From: a bacterium
GTDB lineage: Bacteria > Elusimicrobiota > Elusimicrobia > UBA1565 > UBA9628
Length of the DNA stretch: 64,000 bases
Reading direction: 5' to 3'
Assembly (NCBI GenBank): GCA_021782205.1
Contig: JAJXVH010000008.1
Span: 1-64,000, forward strand
Shown: positions 9,586 through 19,671 of the stretch, piece by piece
Layout of the letters: each line of letters begins with the position of its first letter
How positions within the stretch are numbered: the first letter of the stretch is position 1
Position numbers and translations under genes: made by a program
Notes under the pieces: generated by a model
Seen by the model: the letters and a program-made list of their open reading frames with translations, nothing else
Databases searched by the model: none
What the model was told of the DNA's origin: nothing

Positions 9586-10608
9586 ATGGTCCTTTATGTT
9601 CTGGCCCTCGCCTTGGCCGCGGCGCCCGCGCCGGTCCGCGCCGACGACTTCGGCGGCTCCGACTACCCGTACAAAGTTCCGCTCGGGCTCAAGTTCGCGC
9701 CCGACGTTCCGACGGACAACCCGATCACCGACGCGAAGGTCGCCTTGGGCAAACTCCTCTATTTCGACAAGCGCCTGTCGCGCGACGGCACGGTTTCTTG
9801 CGCGACTTGCCATGATCCGGCGAAGGGCTGGACGGACCGCGCGCCCGTTTCCACCGGCATCCGGGGACAGCACGGCACGCGCTCGGCGCCCACGGTGCTC
9901 AACGCGGCCTACATGGACGTCCAGTTCTGGGACGGCCGCGCGGCCAGCCTGGAGGAGCAGGCCAAGGGTCCCATCGAAAATCCCGTGGAGATGGGCTTTA
10001 CTCACGCGGAGGCCGCCGCGCGCATCGCCGGCCTCAAAGGCTACGCGCCCTACTTCAAGGCCGCCTTCGGCGACGACACGGTGGACATCGACCGCGTGGC
10101 CAAGGCGATCGCCAGCTTCGAGCGCACCGTTCTGACCGGCAACGCGCCCTACGACCGCTGGCAGGCCGGAGACAAGAACGCCATGAGCCCGGCCGCGATC
10201 CGGGGCCTGGCCCTGTTCAACGACCCGAAGAAGGCCGACTGCGCGTTCTGCCACAGCGGATTCAACTTCTCCGACTCATCCTTCCACAACCTGGGCGTGG
10301 GCCTGAAGGCCGCCCAGCCCGACCTGGGCCGCTTCGCCGTGACCAAGCAGGACAAGGACCGCGGCGCGTTCAAGACGCCGACCTTGCGCAACCTGGCCGA
10401 CACCGCGCCCTACATGCACGACGGCTCCGAGAAAACCCTCCAGCAGGTCGTGGAGTTCTACAACCGCGGCGGCGACAAAAATCCCCAACTGGACGGCCAC
10501 ATCCGCCCCCTGCACTTGACGCCCGGGGAGGTCGGGGACTTGGTCGCGTTCCTGGACGCGCTCAACGGCGACAAGGTGCTGATCGCGCCGCCGAAGCTTC
10601 CCGAGTAA
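9586..10608 (+). CDS. Di-heme cytochrome c peroxidase (MauG/CcpA family)
   Basis: Two CxxCH motifs (CATCH, CAFCH), signal peptide, KTPTLRNLADTAPYMHDGSEKTL. Confidence 0.92.
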   Translation: MVLYVLALALAAAPAPVRADDFGGSDYPYKVPLGLKFAPDVPTDNPITDAKVALGKLLYFDKRLSRDGTVSCATCHDPAKGWTDRAPVSTGIRGQHGTRSAPTVLNAAYMDVQFWDGRAASLEEQAKGPIENPVEMGFTHAEAAARIAGLKGYAPYFKAAFGDDTVDIDRVAKAIASFERTVLTGNAPYDRWQAGDKNAMSPAAIRGLALFNDPKKADCAFCHSGFNFSDSSFHNLGVGLKAAQPDLGRFAVTKQDKDRGAFKTPTLRNLADTAPYMHDGSEKTLQQVVEFYNRGGDKNPQLDGHIRPLHLTPGEVGDLVAFLDALNGDKVLIAPPKLPE

Positions 10609-10614
10609 CGGAAG

Positions 10615-11073
10615 CTACTCGCGCTCGAGGACTTCGTTCATCGCGGCGGCAAAGCGCGCGGCGATGAGGCGGAACTGCGCGATGCGCGGATCCCCGTCGC
10701 GAAAAGCCACGATCAGCGGCGGCTGGCGGCGCGTGGCCGGATCGGGCTCGTAGCTGGCGAAGAACATGTACCAGACCGACTCGTCGAGCGGTTCGTCGCC
10801 GCGCGCGGTGGAAGGCAGACTCGGATCCACGCGGGACAGCGCGGCGCGCGCGGACGCCGCGGCCGCGCCCGCGAAGGCCAGTTCGGAGGGCGCAAGCTTC
10901 AAAATCTCCGCGCAGAAGCGCGCCAGCTCCGCGTCGCTCCAGCCGTCCAGGTAGGCCAGCACGCCGCCGCGCGGCTGGGCCGTGCCGGCCCAGCTCGCCG
11001 CCTCTTGCGGCGCGGACAAGACGGCCAGCCACACCTCGCGCCCGTCCTGCACCGCGACTTTCTCCAAGCTCAC
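10615..11073 (-). CDS. Hypothetical protein
   Basis: GTG start 6 nt downstream of TATAAT; divergent from 11093. Confidence 0.55.
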   Translation of the reverse strand: MSLEKVAVQDGREVWLAVLSAPQEAASWAGTAQPRGGVLAYLDGWSDAELARFCAEILKLAPSELAFAGAAAASARAALSRVDPSLPSTARGDEPLDESVWYMFFASYEPDPATRRQPPLIVAFRDGDPRIAQFRLIAARFAAAMNEVLERE

Positions 11074-11092
11074 GGGAAAATTATAGCCGGAA

Positions 11093-11596
11093 ATGCTAGA
11101 AACGGGAATCGAAAACTGGCCCGAAGCCGATTGGACCCGGGTCCAGCCCTTCCCGTTCACGGAGGCCCGCGCGGCGTTCGCGGGGCTCACCGCCGACGAG
11201 GGACGGCTGGAGCTGGCCTACTACCGCCGGCCGCGCGACGGCGCGCTGGTGGCGGTCGCGGACTTCGGCCCGCGCGCGCAGGGCGCGCCGGGGCTGGTGC
11301 ACGGCGGCATGATCCTGACCGTTCTTGATGAAGCGCTGGGCGCGGCCTGCTGGGTGGCGGGACACCCGTCCTTGACCGTGCGCCTGACCACGGACTTCCG
11401 CCGCAGCGTGCCGCTGGGCGCGCGCGCGCTCGTGGAGACGCGCGTGGAGCCCGCGCGCCACCGCCTGGCTTCGGCGTCCGGAACCTTGCGCGGCCCGGAC
11501 GGCACCGTCTACGCCGCGGCCGAGGGCCGCTTCATGCGCCTGGACGACGCCGCGTACGCGCGCCTGTTCGGGCGGCCGGCGCCGGGAAACTGCTAA
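11093..11596 (+). CDS. Hot-dog fold (PaaI-like) thioesterase
   Basis: GAPGLVHGGMILTVLDEALGAAC motif. Confidence 0.8.
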   Translation: MLETGIENWPEADWTRVQPFPFTEARAAFAGLTADEGRLELAYYRRPRDGALVAVADFGPRAQGAPGLVHGGMILTVLDEALGAACWVAGHPSLTVRLTTDFRRSVPLGARALVETRVEPARHRLASASGTLRGPDGTVYAAAEGRFMRLDDAAYARLFGRPAPGNC

Positions 11597-11613
11597 AATT
11601 CTCGGCATCGCCA

Positions 11614-14340
11614 ATGTCGCTTCACCCTGAATTTCCGTCTTCCGCCTACGCCCCGCTCATCCCGGAGCAGCGCTGGTTTCCGGCCGACGAGGCGCTGCGC
11701 GAGAGCGCCTACGACAAGCTCCTGCCGCCGCTGGTGGCTAAAATCCGGCGCGAGGTCCACGCCTGGCGCACGGGCGGATACGCGGGCGCGTCGGCGACTT
11801 CCGCCGCGCTGCTGCGGTGGTGGTTTGAGACCGAGCACATGACCGAGGGCAGGGACGGCGCCTTGACGCCGTTTCGCTACTACTTCGCCCAGCGCGAGGC
11901 GGTCGAGACCGTGATCTGGCTGCACGACGTCAAGAAGGTCAAGGACAAGTTCGACCTGCTGCGGTTCGACGCGTCGAACGCGATTTCGCCCGGCATGTTC
12001 GCCGAGGAGTGGCCGCGCTACGTCCTGAAGCTGGCCACGGGCGCCGGCAAGACCAAGGTCATGTCTTTGCTGATCGCCTGGAGCTTCTATCACAAGCTCT
12101 ACGAGAAAGACTCCGGTCTGTCGCGCAACTTCCTGGTGATCGCGCCGAACATCATCGTCCTCGACCGCTTGCGGGCCGACTTCGACGGCCTCAGGATTTT
12201 CTTCAACGATCCGATCATCCCCGATAACGGACACGAAGGCCGCGGCTGGCGAGACGATTTCCAGGTCACGCTGCACGTTCAAGACGACGTGCGCGTCGTG
12301 CGCGAGACCGGCAACATCTTCCTGACCAACGTCCACCGCGTCCACCTGGGCTCGGTGCCCGAGCCGTCGCTGGAGGACGGGGATCTTCGCGACTACTTCC
12401 TTGAACCGTTCGGCTCCAAGCCCGCGGGCAAGACGACGGACAGCCGGACCGACCTGGGCGAGATCGTGCGCGACGTGGGCGAGCTTGCCGTCTTCAACGA
12501 CGAGGCCCACCACATTCACGACGAGCGCATGGCCTGGTTCAAGTCGATCCAGGACATCCACCACAAGCTGCTCCAGAAGGATCGGCGGCTCGCGCTGCAG
12601 CTCGACGTGACGGCCACGCCCCGGCACGACAACGGCAGCATCTTCGTGCAGACGGTCTCAGACTATCCGCTCGTCGAGGCGATCCACCAGAACGTGGTCA
12701 AGCACCCGATCCTGCCCGACGCGGCCAGCCGATCCAAGCTTATCGAGAAGAAGAGCGCGATCTTCAGCGAGCGCTACGGCGACTACCTCGCGTTGGGCGT
12801 CGAGGAGTGGAAGAAGAGCTTCGCCGAGCACGAGAAGCTGGGCAAGAAGGCGGTGCTCTTCGTCATGGTCGACGACACGAAGAACTGCGACGAGGTCGGC
12901 GAGCACCTCCAGAAAATCTGCCCCGAGCTCAAGGACGGCGTGCTGGTCATTCACACGAAAAGAAACGGCGAAATCTCCGAGTCCGCGACGGGCAAGAGCG
13001 ACGAGGAGCTGGACCGGCTGCGCGAGGCCGCGAACTCGATCGACGGCTTGAAGAGCCCCTATAAGGCGATCGTCTCCGTCCTGGTCCTCAAGGAAGGCTG
13101 GGACGTTCGCAACGTGACCACGATCGTGGGCCTGCGCGCCTACGCCGCGAAAAGCAACATCCTTCCCGAGCAGACGCTCGGCCGCGGTCTGCGGCGCATG
13201 TATTTCGGAACCGACATCCCGGAGACGGTCTCGGTCATGGGCACGCCCGCGTTCATGGAGTTCGTCGAGTCGATCCAGTCCGAGGGCGTGACCTTCGAGC
13301 GCGTCCCGATGGGCGCCGGGACCGCGCGCAAGGACTCTCTGGTCGTCGAGGTCGACGCCCAGAACCCGGACAAGGACTTGGACAAGCTCGACATCGCGCT
13401 GCCGAGGCTCACGCGCCGCTACAGCCGCGACTTCAAGGGCCTCGACTCGCTCGATGCGTCCGCCCTGGGCAACCCGAAGCTGCCGTTGAAGCCCTTCACG
13501 CCCGAGGAGACGCGCGAGATCGTGTTCAAGACGATGCTCGACGGCGAGGTTCATCACGCCGTCGTGCTTGACGGCGCGGGCGGCGGCGATTACCGTTCCG
13601 TGGTCGCGTTCTTCGCGCGGCAGTTGCTCCAGGATTTAAGACTGGTGGGCGGCTACGACGCGCTCTACGGCAAGGTCAAGTCCTTCGTTCGCGAGCACCT
13701 GTTCGAGAACTCGCCGGTGGACCTTGAGGACGCCGTGGTGCTGCGCAATCTTTCGGAGTATGAAGCGGGCAAGGTGCTCTACGACTCGTTTAAGACGGCG
13801 ATCAACGCGCTGACCATCCGCGAGTCGGGCGCGGCCGTGATTGAAGACGTGATCCGGCTGCGGCAGACGCGGCCCTTCCGCACCGAATTGCGGTCGTTTA
13901 TGATCGCGAAGAAGTCGATCTTCACGAGGATCGTGGGCGAGCCCAACGCCGGAGAGTTCGAGCTGTCGTTTGCCGCGTTCCTGGAGTCCGCACCCGACGT
14001 CGCGGCCTTCGCCAAGAACTATTTCGCGGTCGGCTTCAAGCTCGACTACGTCCGCGAGAACGGCGATCTCTCCACCTACACGCCCGACTTCATCGCCCGC
14101 ACCGTCGACGGCGTTGTCTGGATCATCGAGACGAAGGGCCGCGAGGAACTGGACCTGCCGCAGAAGATGGCGCGGCTCCAGCAGTGGTGCGCCGACGCCA
14201 CGGCCGCCGGCGTCGCGGCCGGGGGGGCCGTCTACAAGTTCGTCTACGTCGACCAGGAAGGCTTCACGAAGCACCCGCCGCAGACCTTCGCCTCGCTTGC
14301 CGCGGGCTTCACCCGGTACCAGGCCTTTGCGTCATGCTAG
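11614..14340 (+). CDS. Type III restriction enzyme Res subunit-like SF2 helicase/nuclease
   Basis: Walker A LATGAGKTK, DEAH-like FNDEAHH, ETLGRGLRR helicase motif, C-terminal YTPDFIARTVDGVVWIIETKG PD-(D/E)xK-like. Confidence 0.88.
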   Translation: MSLHPEFPSSAYAPLIPEQRWFPADEALRESAYDKLLPPLVAKIRREVHAWRTGGYAGASATSAALLRWWFETEHMTEGRDGALTPFRYYFAQREAVETVIWLHDVKKVKDKFDLLRFDASNAISPGMFAEEWPRYVLKLATGAGKTKVMSLLIAWSFYHKLYEKDSGLSRNFLVIAPNIIVLDRLRADFDGLRIFFNDPIIPDNGHEGRGWRDDFQVTLHVQDDVRVVRETGNIFLTNVHRVHLGSVPEPSLEDGDLRDYFLEPFGSKPAGKTTDSRTDLGEIVRDVGELAVFNDEAHHIHDERMAWFKSIQDIHHKLLQKDRRLALQLDVTATPRHDNGSIFVQTVSDYPLVEAIHQNVVKHPILPDAASRSKLIEKKSAIFSERYGDYLALGVEEWKKSFAEHEKLGKKAVLFVMVDDTKNCDEVGEHLQKICPELKDGVLVIHTKRNGEISESATGKSDEELDRLREAANSIDGLKSPYKAIVSVLVLKEGWDVRNVTTIVGLRAYAAKSNILPEQTLGRGLRRMYFGTDIPETVSVMGTPAFMEFVESIQSEGVTFERVPMGAGTARKDSLVVEVDAQNPDKDLDKLDIALPRLTRRYSRDFKGLDSLDASALGNPKLPLKPFTPEETREIVFKTMLDGEVHHAVVLDGAGGGDYRSVVAFFARQLLQDLRLVGGYDALYGKVKSFVREHLFENSPVDLEDAVVLRNLSEYEAGKVLYDSFKTAINALTIRESGAAVIEDVIRLRQTRPFRTELRSFMIAKKSIFTRIVGEPNAGEFELSFAAFLESAPDVAAFAKNYFAVGFKLDYVRENGDLSTYTPDFIARTVDGVVWIIETKGREELDLPQKMARLQQWCADATAAGVAAGGAVYKFVYVDQEGFTKHPPQTFASLAAGFTRYQAFASC

Positions 14341-14483
14341 TTTATGTCGATGAATCCGGCGACGCCGGACTTAACATGGCGCAAGGCTCATCGGCCTATT
14401 TCGTGGTGAACCTGAGTCCTAGCCCTCGCGGGCACGCGCACCAAGGGTGGCAGTTCGGATTTTCAGGTACGGTTGCAGGTTAG
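14334..14483 (+). pseudogene. 5' fragment of a DUF3800-family gene
   Basis: MLVYVDESGDAGLNMAQGSSAYFVV is a typical DUF3800 N-terminus; reading then runs straight into the direct repeat. Confidence 0.75.
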
Positions 14484-14526
14484 CAGAATATGGGTATAAA
14501 TTCCAGAGACACGCCTGACGGCAAGA
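14407..14526 (+). repeat. Direct repeat copy 1 (continues into homologous DUF1016 sequence)
   Basis: Near-identical to 19832-19950: tgaacctgagtcctagccctcgc(g/a)ggcacgcgcaccaa(g/a)ggtggcagttcggat...cagaatatgggtataaattccag. Confidence 0.9.
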
Positions 14527-15356
14527 AGGTCCCGGCGTTGCGGCGCAACAGCGCGGCGCGCGTCGGCGGGGCGTCCGGTTTGAACGGCTTGCTGGGGCGC
14601 TTGCGCGGCCTGATCGCCTCGGCGCGCGGGGCGGCCGCGCGCTCCGTCGATTGCATCCAGGTGGAGACGTGCTGGCAGGTGGGGCGGCACATCGTCGAGT
14701 TCGAGCAGGCGGGAAACGCCCGGGCGAGCTATGGGACGCGGCTGCTGTCTCGTCTGGCGGACAAGCTCAGCGCGGAATTCGGAAAAGGTTTCGATGAGCG
14801 CAATCTCAGGCATATGCGGGCTTTCTACGCAGGATTCCCAATTCGGAACGCGCTGCGTTCCGAATTGAGCTGGACGCACTATCGCGCGCTTCTCAGGGTC
14901 GACGACGCGGCGGCTCGCAATTGGTATATGAAAGAAGCGGCCTTGCAGAATTGGAGTTCTCGCGCCCTGGAGCGGCAGATCGGGACTCTTTATTATGAGC
15001 GGCTCCTCGCCAGCAAGGATCGTAAATCCGTCCGCCTTGAAGCGAAAGCCCAGGCGGCGAAGCTGGGCCTGGAGCCGCGTGAATTCGTGCGTGACCCAGT
15101 GATGCTCGAGTTCCTCGGTCTTCCGGAAACGGGGCGGCTGCTCGAATCGGACCTGGAAAAATGGCAAGCACGGCGACGAGGTTCTGAAGGCTATAAAAAT
15201 ATGAGGCGGCTTATGGGCAACAATAGTCCCTTGTGGACGCTCCGAGGAGCATGTCACAAGGAGTGTGCTGGCTTCGCAGGACGTGACGCGACATCGCTCC
15301 ATCAGGATTTTATTCCGTTGGACCGAATGGGGATTCCCCAGGGGGAAGTACGGTGA
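14490..15356 (+). pseudogene. DUF1016 (YhcG-like) N-terminal domain gene, apparently lacking its C-terminal nuclease domain
   Basis: LSRLADKLSAEFGKGFDERNLRHMRAFYAGFP and REFVRDPVMLEFLGLPETGRLLESDLE match DUF1016, then unrelated sequence replaces the expected nuclease domain. Confidence 0.7.
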
Positions 15357-16708
15357 GTGCTGTCAATTTGAAGATCGACCAACTCCTGATGGATTCGGCA
15401 AATCCGCGGATCGGAAGCACATTAAACCAACGTGATGCTCTACAGAAGATTCTCGATGATCAAGGGAGCAAACTCGCTGAACTTGCTGAAGACATAGCCA
15501 ACGAAGGAATGAGCCCCATCGAGCGACTCCTCGTGTTGCGCGAAAAGAAACATGGCGGCCAATTTATAGCCGTAGAAGGAAACCGACGTGTTGCTGCGCT
15601 GAAAATCTTGTCCAACCCATCCGTCCTTGTGAGCCTATCTCTCGGCGGTGCGCTTCAAAAGCGTTTCGAGCGTCTTTCTAAGAACTTTAGCCGCACGTCT
15701 ATTGAGCCCATTGCCTGCTATGAAGTTGTCAATAGAGATGAGGCGAAGAAGTGGATTTACCTGCGACACACCGGGGAAAATGATGGGCGCGGCGTGGTTG
15801 GGTGGTCCGGTCTCGCGGCAGCCCGCTTTCGTGGCACCGATCCCGCACTACAGGCCCTTGAGTTTGTGCGAGTTCACGGCAACTTGCATGAACACCATAG
15901 GAGGGTGCTTGATACCGCTTTCCCAATCACGACTTTAGACCGATTGCTCTCAACCAGGGAAGTTCGCGACCTCATCGGTATTGAGGTAAAAGATGGCAAG
16001 CTTCGGTCCGGATTGCCTGGCGAGGAGCTCATCAAGCCGCTTCGCCGCATAGTGCTCGACTTGGCAGAAAAAAAGGTCAACGTAAGTAATCTGAAGAATC
16101 GAGCCGCTCAAGTCGAGTATGTAAAATCGCTGGAGAAAGACGATAAGCCAAACCTCTCAAACGCAGGATCAGTTCGCGCGGTCAGGGACTTTAAGGTGGG
16201 AGACTTCGAGGTAAAGGCGGCGCCGGCGTCGTCATTAAAGAAGCGGGGCTATGACCCATCTGAGCGAAAAACACTTATTCCTCGTGCCTTAAAGCTAAAC
16301 ATTTCTGTTTCTAAGATTGCAGAGATATATAAGGAACTTCGCACGCTCAAGATGGATGACTATCCCCATTCTTGCGCTGTGCTGCTTCGCGTCTTTCTGG
16401 AGCTGTCAGTCGACTTTTACATGGACGCCAATAAAATAGATACACAGTTTACGGCTAACGGCGGCAAGGTAATGGAGAAACCTCTGAAGAACAAGGTAGC
16501 CGAGGTCATCGACAATTTCGTGAAGGTGAAAGGTTTCCGACGCAATGACTTTTCAGGGGTGGCACGTTCCGTTGGCGATAGCAGCAGCCCCCTACACATT
16601 AATCTCTTGCATGCTTATGTGCACAGTCGATTCCAAAAGCCGAAAACCAGAGACCTTCGATCCGCCTGGGATGAGGCGGAACCATTCTTCACTCGTATAT
16701 GGGCGTGA
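15353..16708 (+). CDS. ParB-like domain protein A
   Basis: IDQLLMDSANPRIG...LAELAEDIANEGMSPIERLLVLREKKHGGQFIAVEGNRRVAALKIL (ParB/Srx-type, VEGNRR motif). Confidence 0.75.
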   Translation: MSAVNLKIDQLLMDSANPRIGSTLNQRDALQKILDDQGSKLAELAEDIANEGMSPIERLLVLREKKHGGQFIAVEGNRRVAALKILSNPSVLVSLSLGGALQKRFERLSKNFSRTSIEPIACYEVVNRDEAKKWIYLRHTGENDGRGVVGWSGLAAARFRGTDPALQALEFVRVHGNLHEHHRRVLDTAFPITTLDRLLSTREVRDLIGIEVKDGKLRSGLPGEELIKPLRRIVLDLAEKKVNVSNLKNRAAQVEYVKSLEKDDKPNLSNAGSVRAVRDFKVGDFEVKAAPASSLKKRGYDPSERKTLIPRALKLNISVSKIAEIYKELRTLKMDDYPHSCAVLLRVFLELSVDFYMDANKIDTQFTANGGKVMEKPLKNKVAEVIDNFVKVKGFRRNDFSGVARSVGDSSSPLHINLLHAYVHSRFQKPKTRDLRSAWDEAEPFFTRIWA

Positions 16709-17634
16709 AGAAACCTGCTGAGGCATCGCCTACAGCGCCACGGCGGCTAGTCCACTACACGCCGCTTCGCTACCCGGGAGGCAAAGCGAAGCTCGCTGCT
16801 TTCGTAAAAAAAATTATTGAACTAAACGATCTCACTGACGGTCACTACGTTGAGCCCTATGCTGGCGGCGCGGGGATCGCGCTCGAACTTCTTTTTCACG
16901 AGTATGTATCACATATCCATATCAATGACGTCAGCAAACATGTTCACGCCTTCTGGAAGAGTGCCCTTGATCACACCGAACGTCTCACGAAGCTAATTCG
17001 CGACACTCCGCTCACGGTGGCCGCATGGGACAGACAGAAACATATAGTCGCACACCCACACGACAACAGTATTGTTGCGCTTGGCTTTGCGACTTTTTTC
17101 CTTAATCGAACCAATCGATCCGGGATTCTAAATGGCGGAATAATCGGTGGTCGCGATCAATCCGGCCCGTGGAAGATTGATGCGCGTTATAATGCTGTAG
17201 AACTTATTTTCCGTATTGAGTCGATTGCGAAACTTCGAGGCCGGATCAGCTTATCCCGTGAAGATGCAGTTGATTTTCTGAGGTCGCGCATGAGGACCCT
17301 GCCCTCAAAGACCCTGATTTATCTCGATCCGCCATATTATGTAAAGGGCAAGGATTTATATCCCGACTATTATACGCACGATGATCACGTCAGGATTGCA
17401 AAGTTCGTGAGCCAGAAAATCTGCCGTCAGAAATGGATTGTCTCCTACGATAACGTTGATCCTATCCACGCGCTCTATAGTGGTCATGCTAATATTGTTT
17501 ACGAGTTGGGGTATAGTGCTCGGGATGCCCGCACGGGGTCTGAGGCGATGTTTTTCTGTGATGATCTAATGATCCCCGCACTCATGGGAGCAATGAACGC
17601 GTTGCCGGCTATGGAAGGGAGGATTTTGCAATGA
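16699..17634 (+). CDS. Dam-like (D12 class) DNA adenine methyltransferase
   Basis: LRYPGGKAKL, VEPYAGGAGIALELL, catalytic LIYLDPPYYVKG. Confidence 0.92.
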   Translation: MGVKKPAEASPTAPRRLVHYTPLRYPGGKAKLAAFVKKIIELNDLTDGHYVEPYAGGAGIALELLFHEYVSHIHINDVSKHVHAFWKSALDHTERLTKLIRDTPLTVAAWDRQKHIVAHPHDNSIVALGFATFFLNRTNRSGILNGGIIGGRDQSGPWKIDARYNAVELIFRIESIAKLRGRISLSREDAVDFLRSRMRTLPSKTLIYLDPPYYVKGKDLYPDYYTHDDHVRIAKFVSQKICRQKWIVSYDNVDPIHALYSGHANIVYELGYSARDARTGSEAMFFCDDLMIPALMGAMNALPAMEGRILQ

Positions 17635-18749
17635 AAGCAAAAGCAAATGGGGGGGGTCCCTTGGCCCAAACGATCTCGGACTTACCTACGGACCAGCTAC
17701 TGCTGGACTCCCGGAATCCTCGCCTCGCCTCTGGTGCCGCCGTAAAAACACAGGATGATCTCTTGAAAGTCCTTTGGGAGGAGATGGCCGTGGATGAGGT
17801 TGCGCTGTCCATCGCAGCCAATGGATTCTTCCGCGAGGAACCTCTGTTCGCTGTTCCCGATGGCAAGGGAAAATACATCGTTGTGGAGGGCAATCGACGC
17901 CTGGCATCGGTTATTCTGCTGAGAGACGAGACCAAAAGGAAGAAGATTTTGGCGACCGAGCTTCCTGCACTCTCTGCTGAAGCTAGAGCGAAACTTGATA
18001 CCTTGCCCGTGTCCGTATACAAGGAGCGAGAAGACCTTTGGCAGTACTTCGGATTTAGACACATAAACGGCCCAAAGCCGTGGGACGCCTTCAGTAAAGC
18101 ACAGTACGTAGCGGAGGTTAATGAGAGATACGGAATTGCTCTTGACGAGATTGCGAATAGCATCGGCGACCGGCATACCACCGTAAAGCGTCTCTTTCGT
18201 GGATTCAAGATTCTAGAACAGGCTGAATCTGTGGCTGGTTTCAACAGAGAAGATCGAGTCAGGAATCGCTTTTACTTTTCGCACCTATATACGGCGGCCG
18301 ATCAGCCCGAGTTCCAGAAGTTTCTAGGGATCGATTCGGATAAGTCCCTAAAAAGAAATCCCGTGACCAAGGGCAAGCTCCCTGAACTTAAGGAGCTGAT
18401 GGTCTGGTTGTATGGCAGCAAGACCGAGAGCAAAGAGCCTGTTGTTCGGTCTCAAAATCCAGATCTAAACTTGCTTCGCGAAGTGGTCAGCAAGAAGAAT
18501 GCTCTTGCGGGACTCCGTTCCGGACTCTCGCTAGAGCGAGCAGCTGAAATCGGCATTGGTGACCAGCGCCGCTTTAGAGAGGCCTTGACTCGCTCGAAGG
18601 AAGACCTTCAGCAGGCGAAGGGAACAGTAACAACCGGTTATTCCGGCGAACAGGACCTTTATGACACGGTCAAGGATATCTTGGCCTACGCTGAAACTAT
18701 CAAGTCCGAAATGGACGCCAAGGATGGAAAGAAAGCGCGTGCCAACTAA
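17631..18749 (+). CDS. ParB-like domain protein B with HTH
   Basis: LPTDQLLLDSRNPRLASG...IVVEGNRRLASVILL and ALDEIANSIGDRHTTVKRLFRGFKIL HTH; ATG overlaps upstream TGA. Confidence 0.78.
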   Translation: MKAKANGGGPLAQTISDLPTDQLLLDSRNPRLASGAAVKTQDDLLKVLWEEMAVDEVALSIAANGFFREEPLFAVPDGKGKYIVVEGNRRLASVILLRDETKRKKILATELPALSAEARAKLDTLPVSVYKEREDLWQYFGFRHINGPKPWDAFSKAQYVAEVNERYGIALDEIANSIGDRHTTVKRLFRGFKILEQAESVAGFNREDRVRNRFYFSHLYTAADQPEFQKFLGIDSDKSLKRNPVTKGKLPELKELMVWLYGSKTESKEPVVRSQNPDLNLLREVVSKKNALAGLRSGLSLERAAEIGIGDQRRFREALTRSKEDLQQAKGTVTTGYSGEQDLYDTVKDILAYAETIKSEMDAKDGKKARAN

Positions 18750-19671
18750 GCGATCAAAATCGTTCCCGCTTCCGGGCAATCCAATGGATGTCATTAAACT
18801 CGCCGACTGGCTTGAGATTTACGCTCTTATCTCAGCGGATGGGAATTCTAGCCGTGGTGACTTGGAACGTGCCTTAAAACGCGCGTCAGTATTCCAAACG
18901 GCGCAAGGAGATGAGGCCAATGACATCGAGGAGGTCGGCGCCCAGGTCTTTTTAGAATTGGAAGAGCGCGCGAAAGCCGCTGGCGACGCCTACCCCTTTG
19001 AACTATCTTGCGGATTAGTGCGACTTCGGGGGAAGCCCAACAAATTCCCCGCCTATATTTTCTGTCTCATTCTTTCCTACTTCAAGTGGAAGGCTGCGAA
19101 AGGAGCTGCGGTTGATCCGTGGAAACTATTCGAGGAACTATCGTGCAGTGCGGCTGGGCGTTATATGCAAGGCGACGTCTTTTGGCTCGCTTCTCGTTCG
19201 GGTATATCGAAATCACGTCGCAAGGGGCAGCCCACGGCGTTCCAAAAGGGCGTGGATGCTCTGTGCTCCGCTTTAGGTGAAGGGCAGGGCTTCAAGAAAC
19301 AACCGACTCTTAACCGTCAGGATGATAAAGTGGATTTGGTCGCTTGGCGAGGATTCGCAGATAACCGCCCAAGCAAGCTCGTGATGTTTGGTCAGTGCGC
19401 CGCAGGAGAAAACTGGGACGGAAAAACCGCCGAGCTACAGCCCGACAGATTTTGGGACCAGTGGATGCAGAACGGGAAAGTCAGCCCGCTTCTTCGTTCC
19501 TTCTACATTCCATATCGAATACCGCGAAGCGAATGGGAATTTAGGGCACGCAGCACAGGCATTCTTTTTGACAGATGCCGCATCGCATACTGGACGAGCA
19601 GCGCGTCCGAGGTGGCGCGCGATCTTCGCTACATGCGTTGGTGTGGCTCGATCCTTGCTCGACAAACCTGA
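18739..19671 (+). CDS. Uncharacterised protein, possible nuclease component of the ParB-Dam-ParB cassette
   Basis: Overlaps the upstream gene; DDKVDLVAWRGFADNRPSKLVMFGQCAAGENWDGK resembles a degenerate PD-(D/E)xK/Mrr-type core (D...QC...K); no confident family. Confidence 0.5.
   Translation: MPTKRSKSFPLPGNPMDVIKLADWLEIYALISADGNSSRGDLERALKRASVFQTAQGDEANDIEEVGAQVFLELEERAKAAGDAYPFELSCGLVRLRGKPNKFPAYIFCLILSYFKWKAAKGAAVDPWKLFEELSCSAAGRYMQGDVFWLASRSGISKSRRKGQPTAFQKGVDALCSALGEGQGFKKQPTLNRQDDKVDLVAWRGFADNRPSKLVMFGQCAAGENWDGKTAELQPDRFWDQWMQNGKVSPLLRSFYIPYRIPRSEWEFRARSTGILFDRCRIAYWTSSASEVARDLRYMRWCGSILARQT

Noticed and set aside
11593-12627. Long antisense ORF opposite res, and similar long antisense or out-of-frame ORFs such as 33506-35335 +, 51579-53714 +, 60260-62014 -
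   Set aside because: In GC-rich DNA the shadow frames stay open; their translations are Arg/Ala/Gly/His-rich without motifs, while the opposite frame encodes recognisable enzymes
14407-14526. Repeat as part of a CRISPR array or IS terminal repeat
   Set aside because: Only two copies 5.4 kb apart in direct orientation, no regular spacing and no transposase ORF in between
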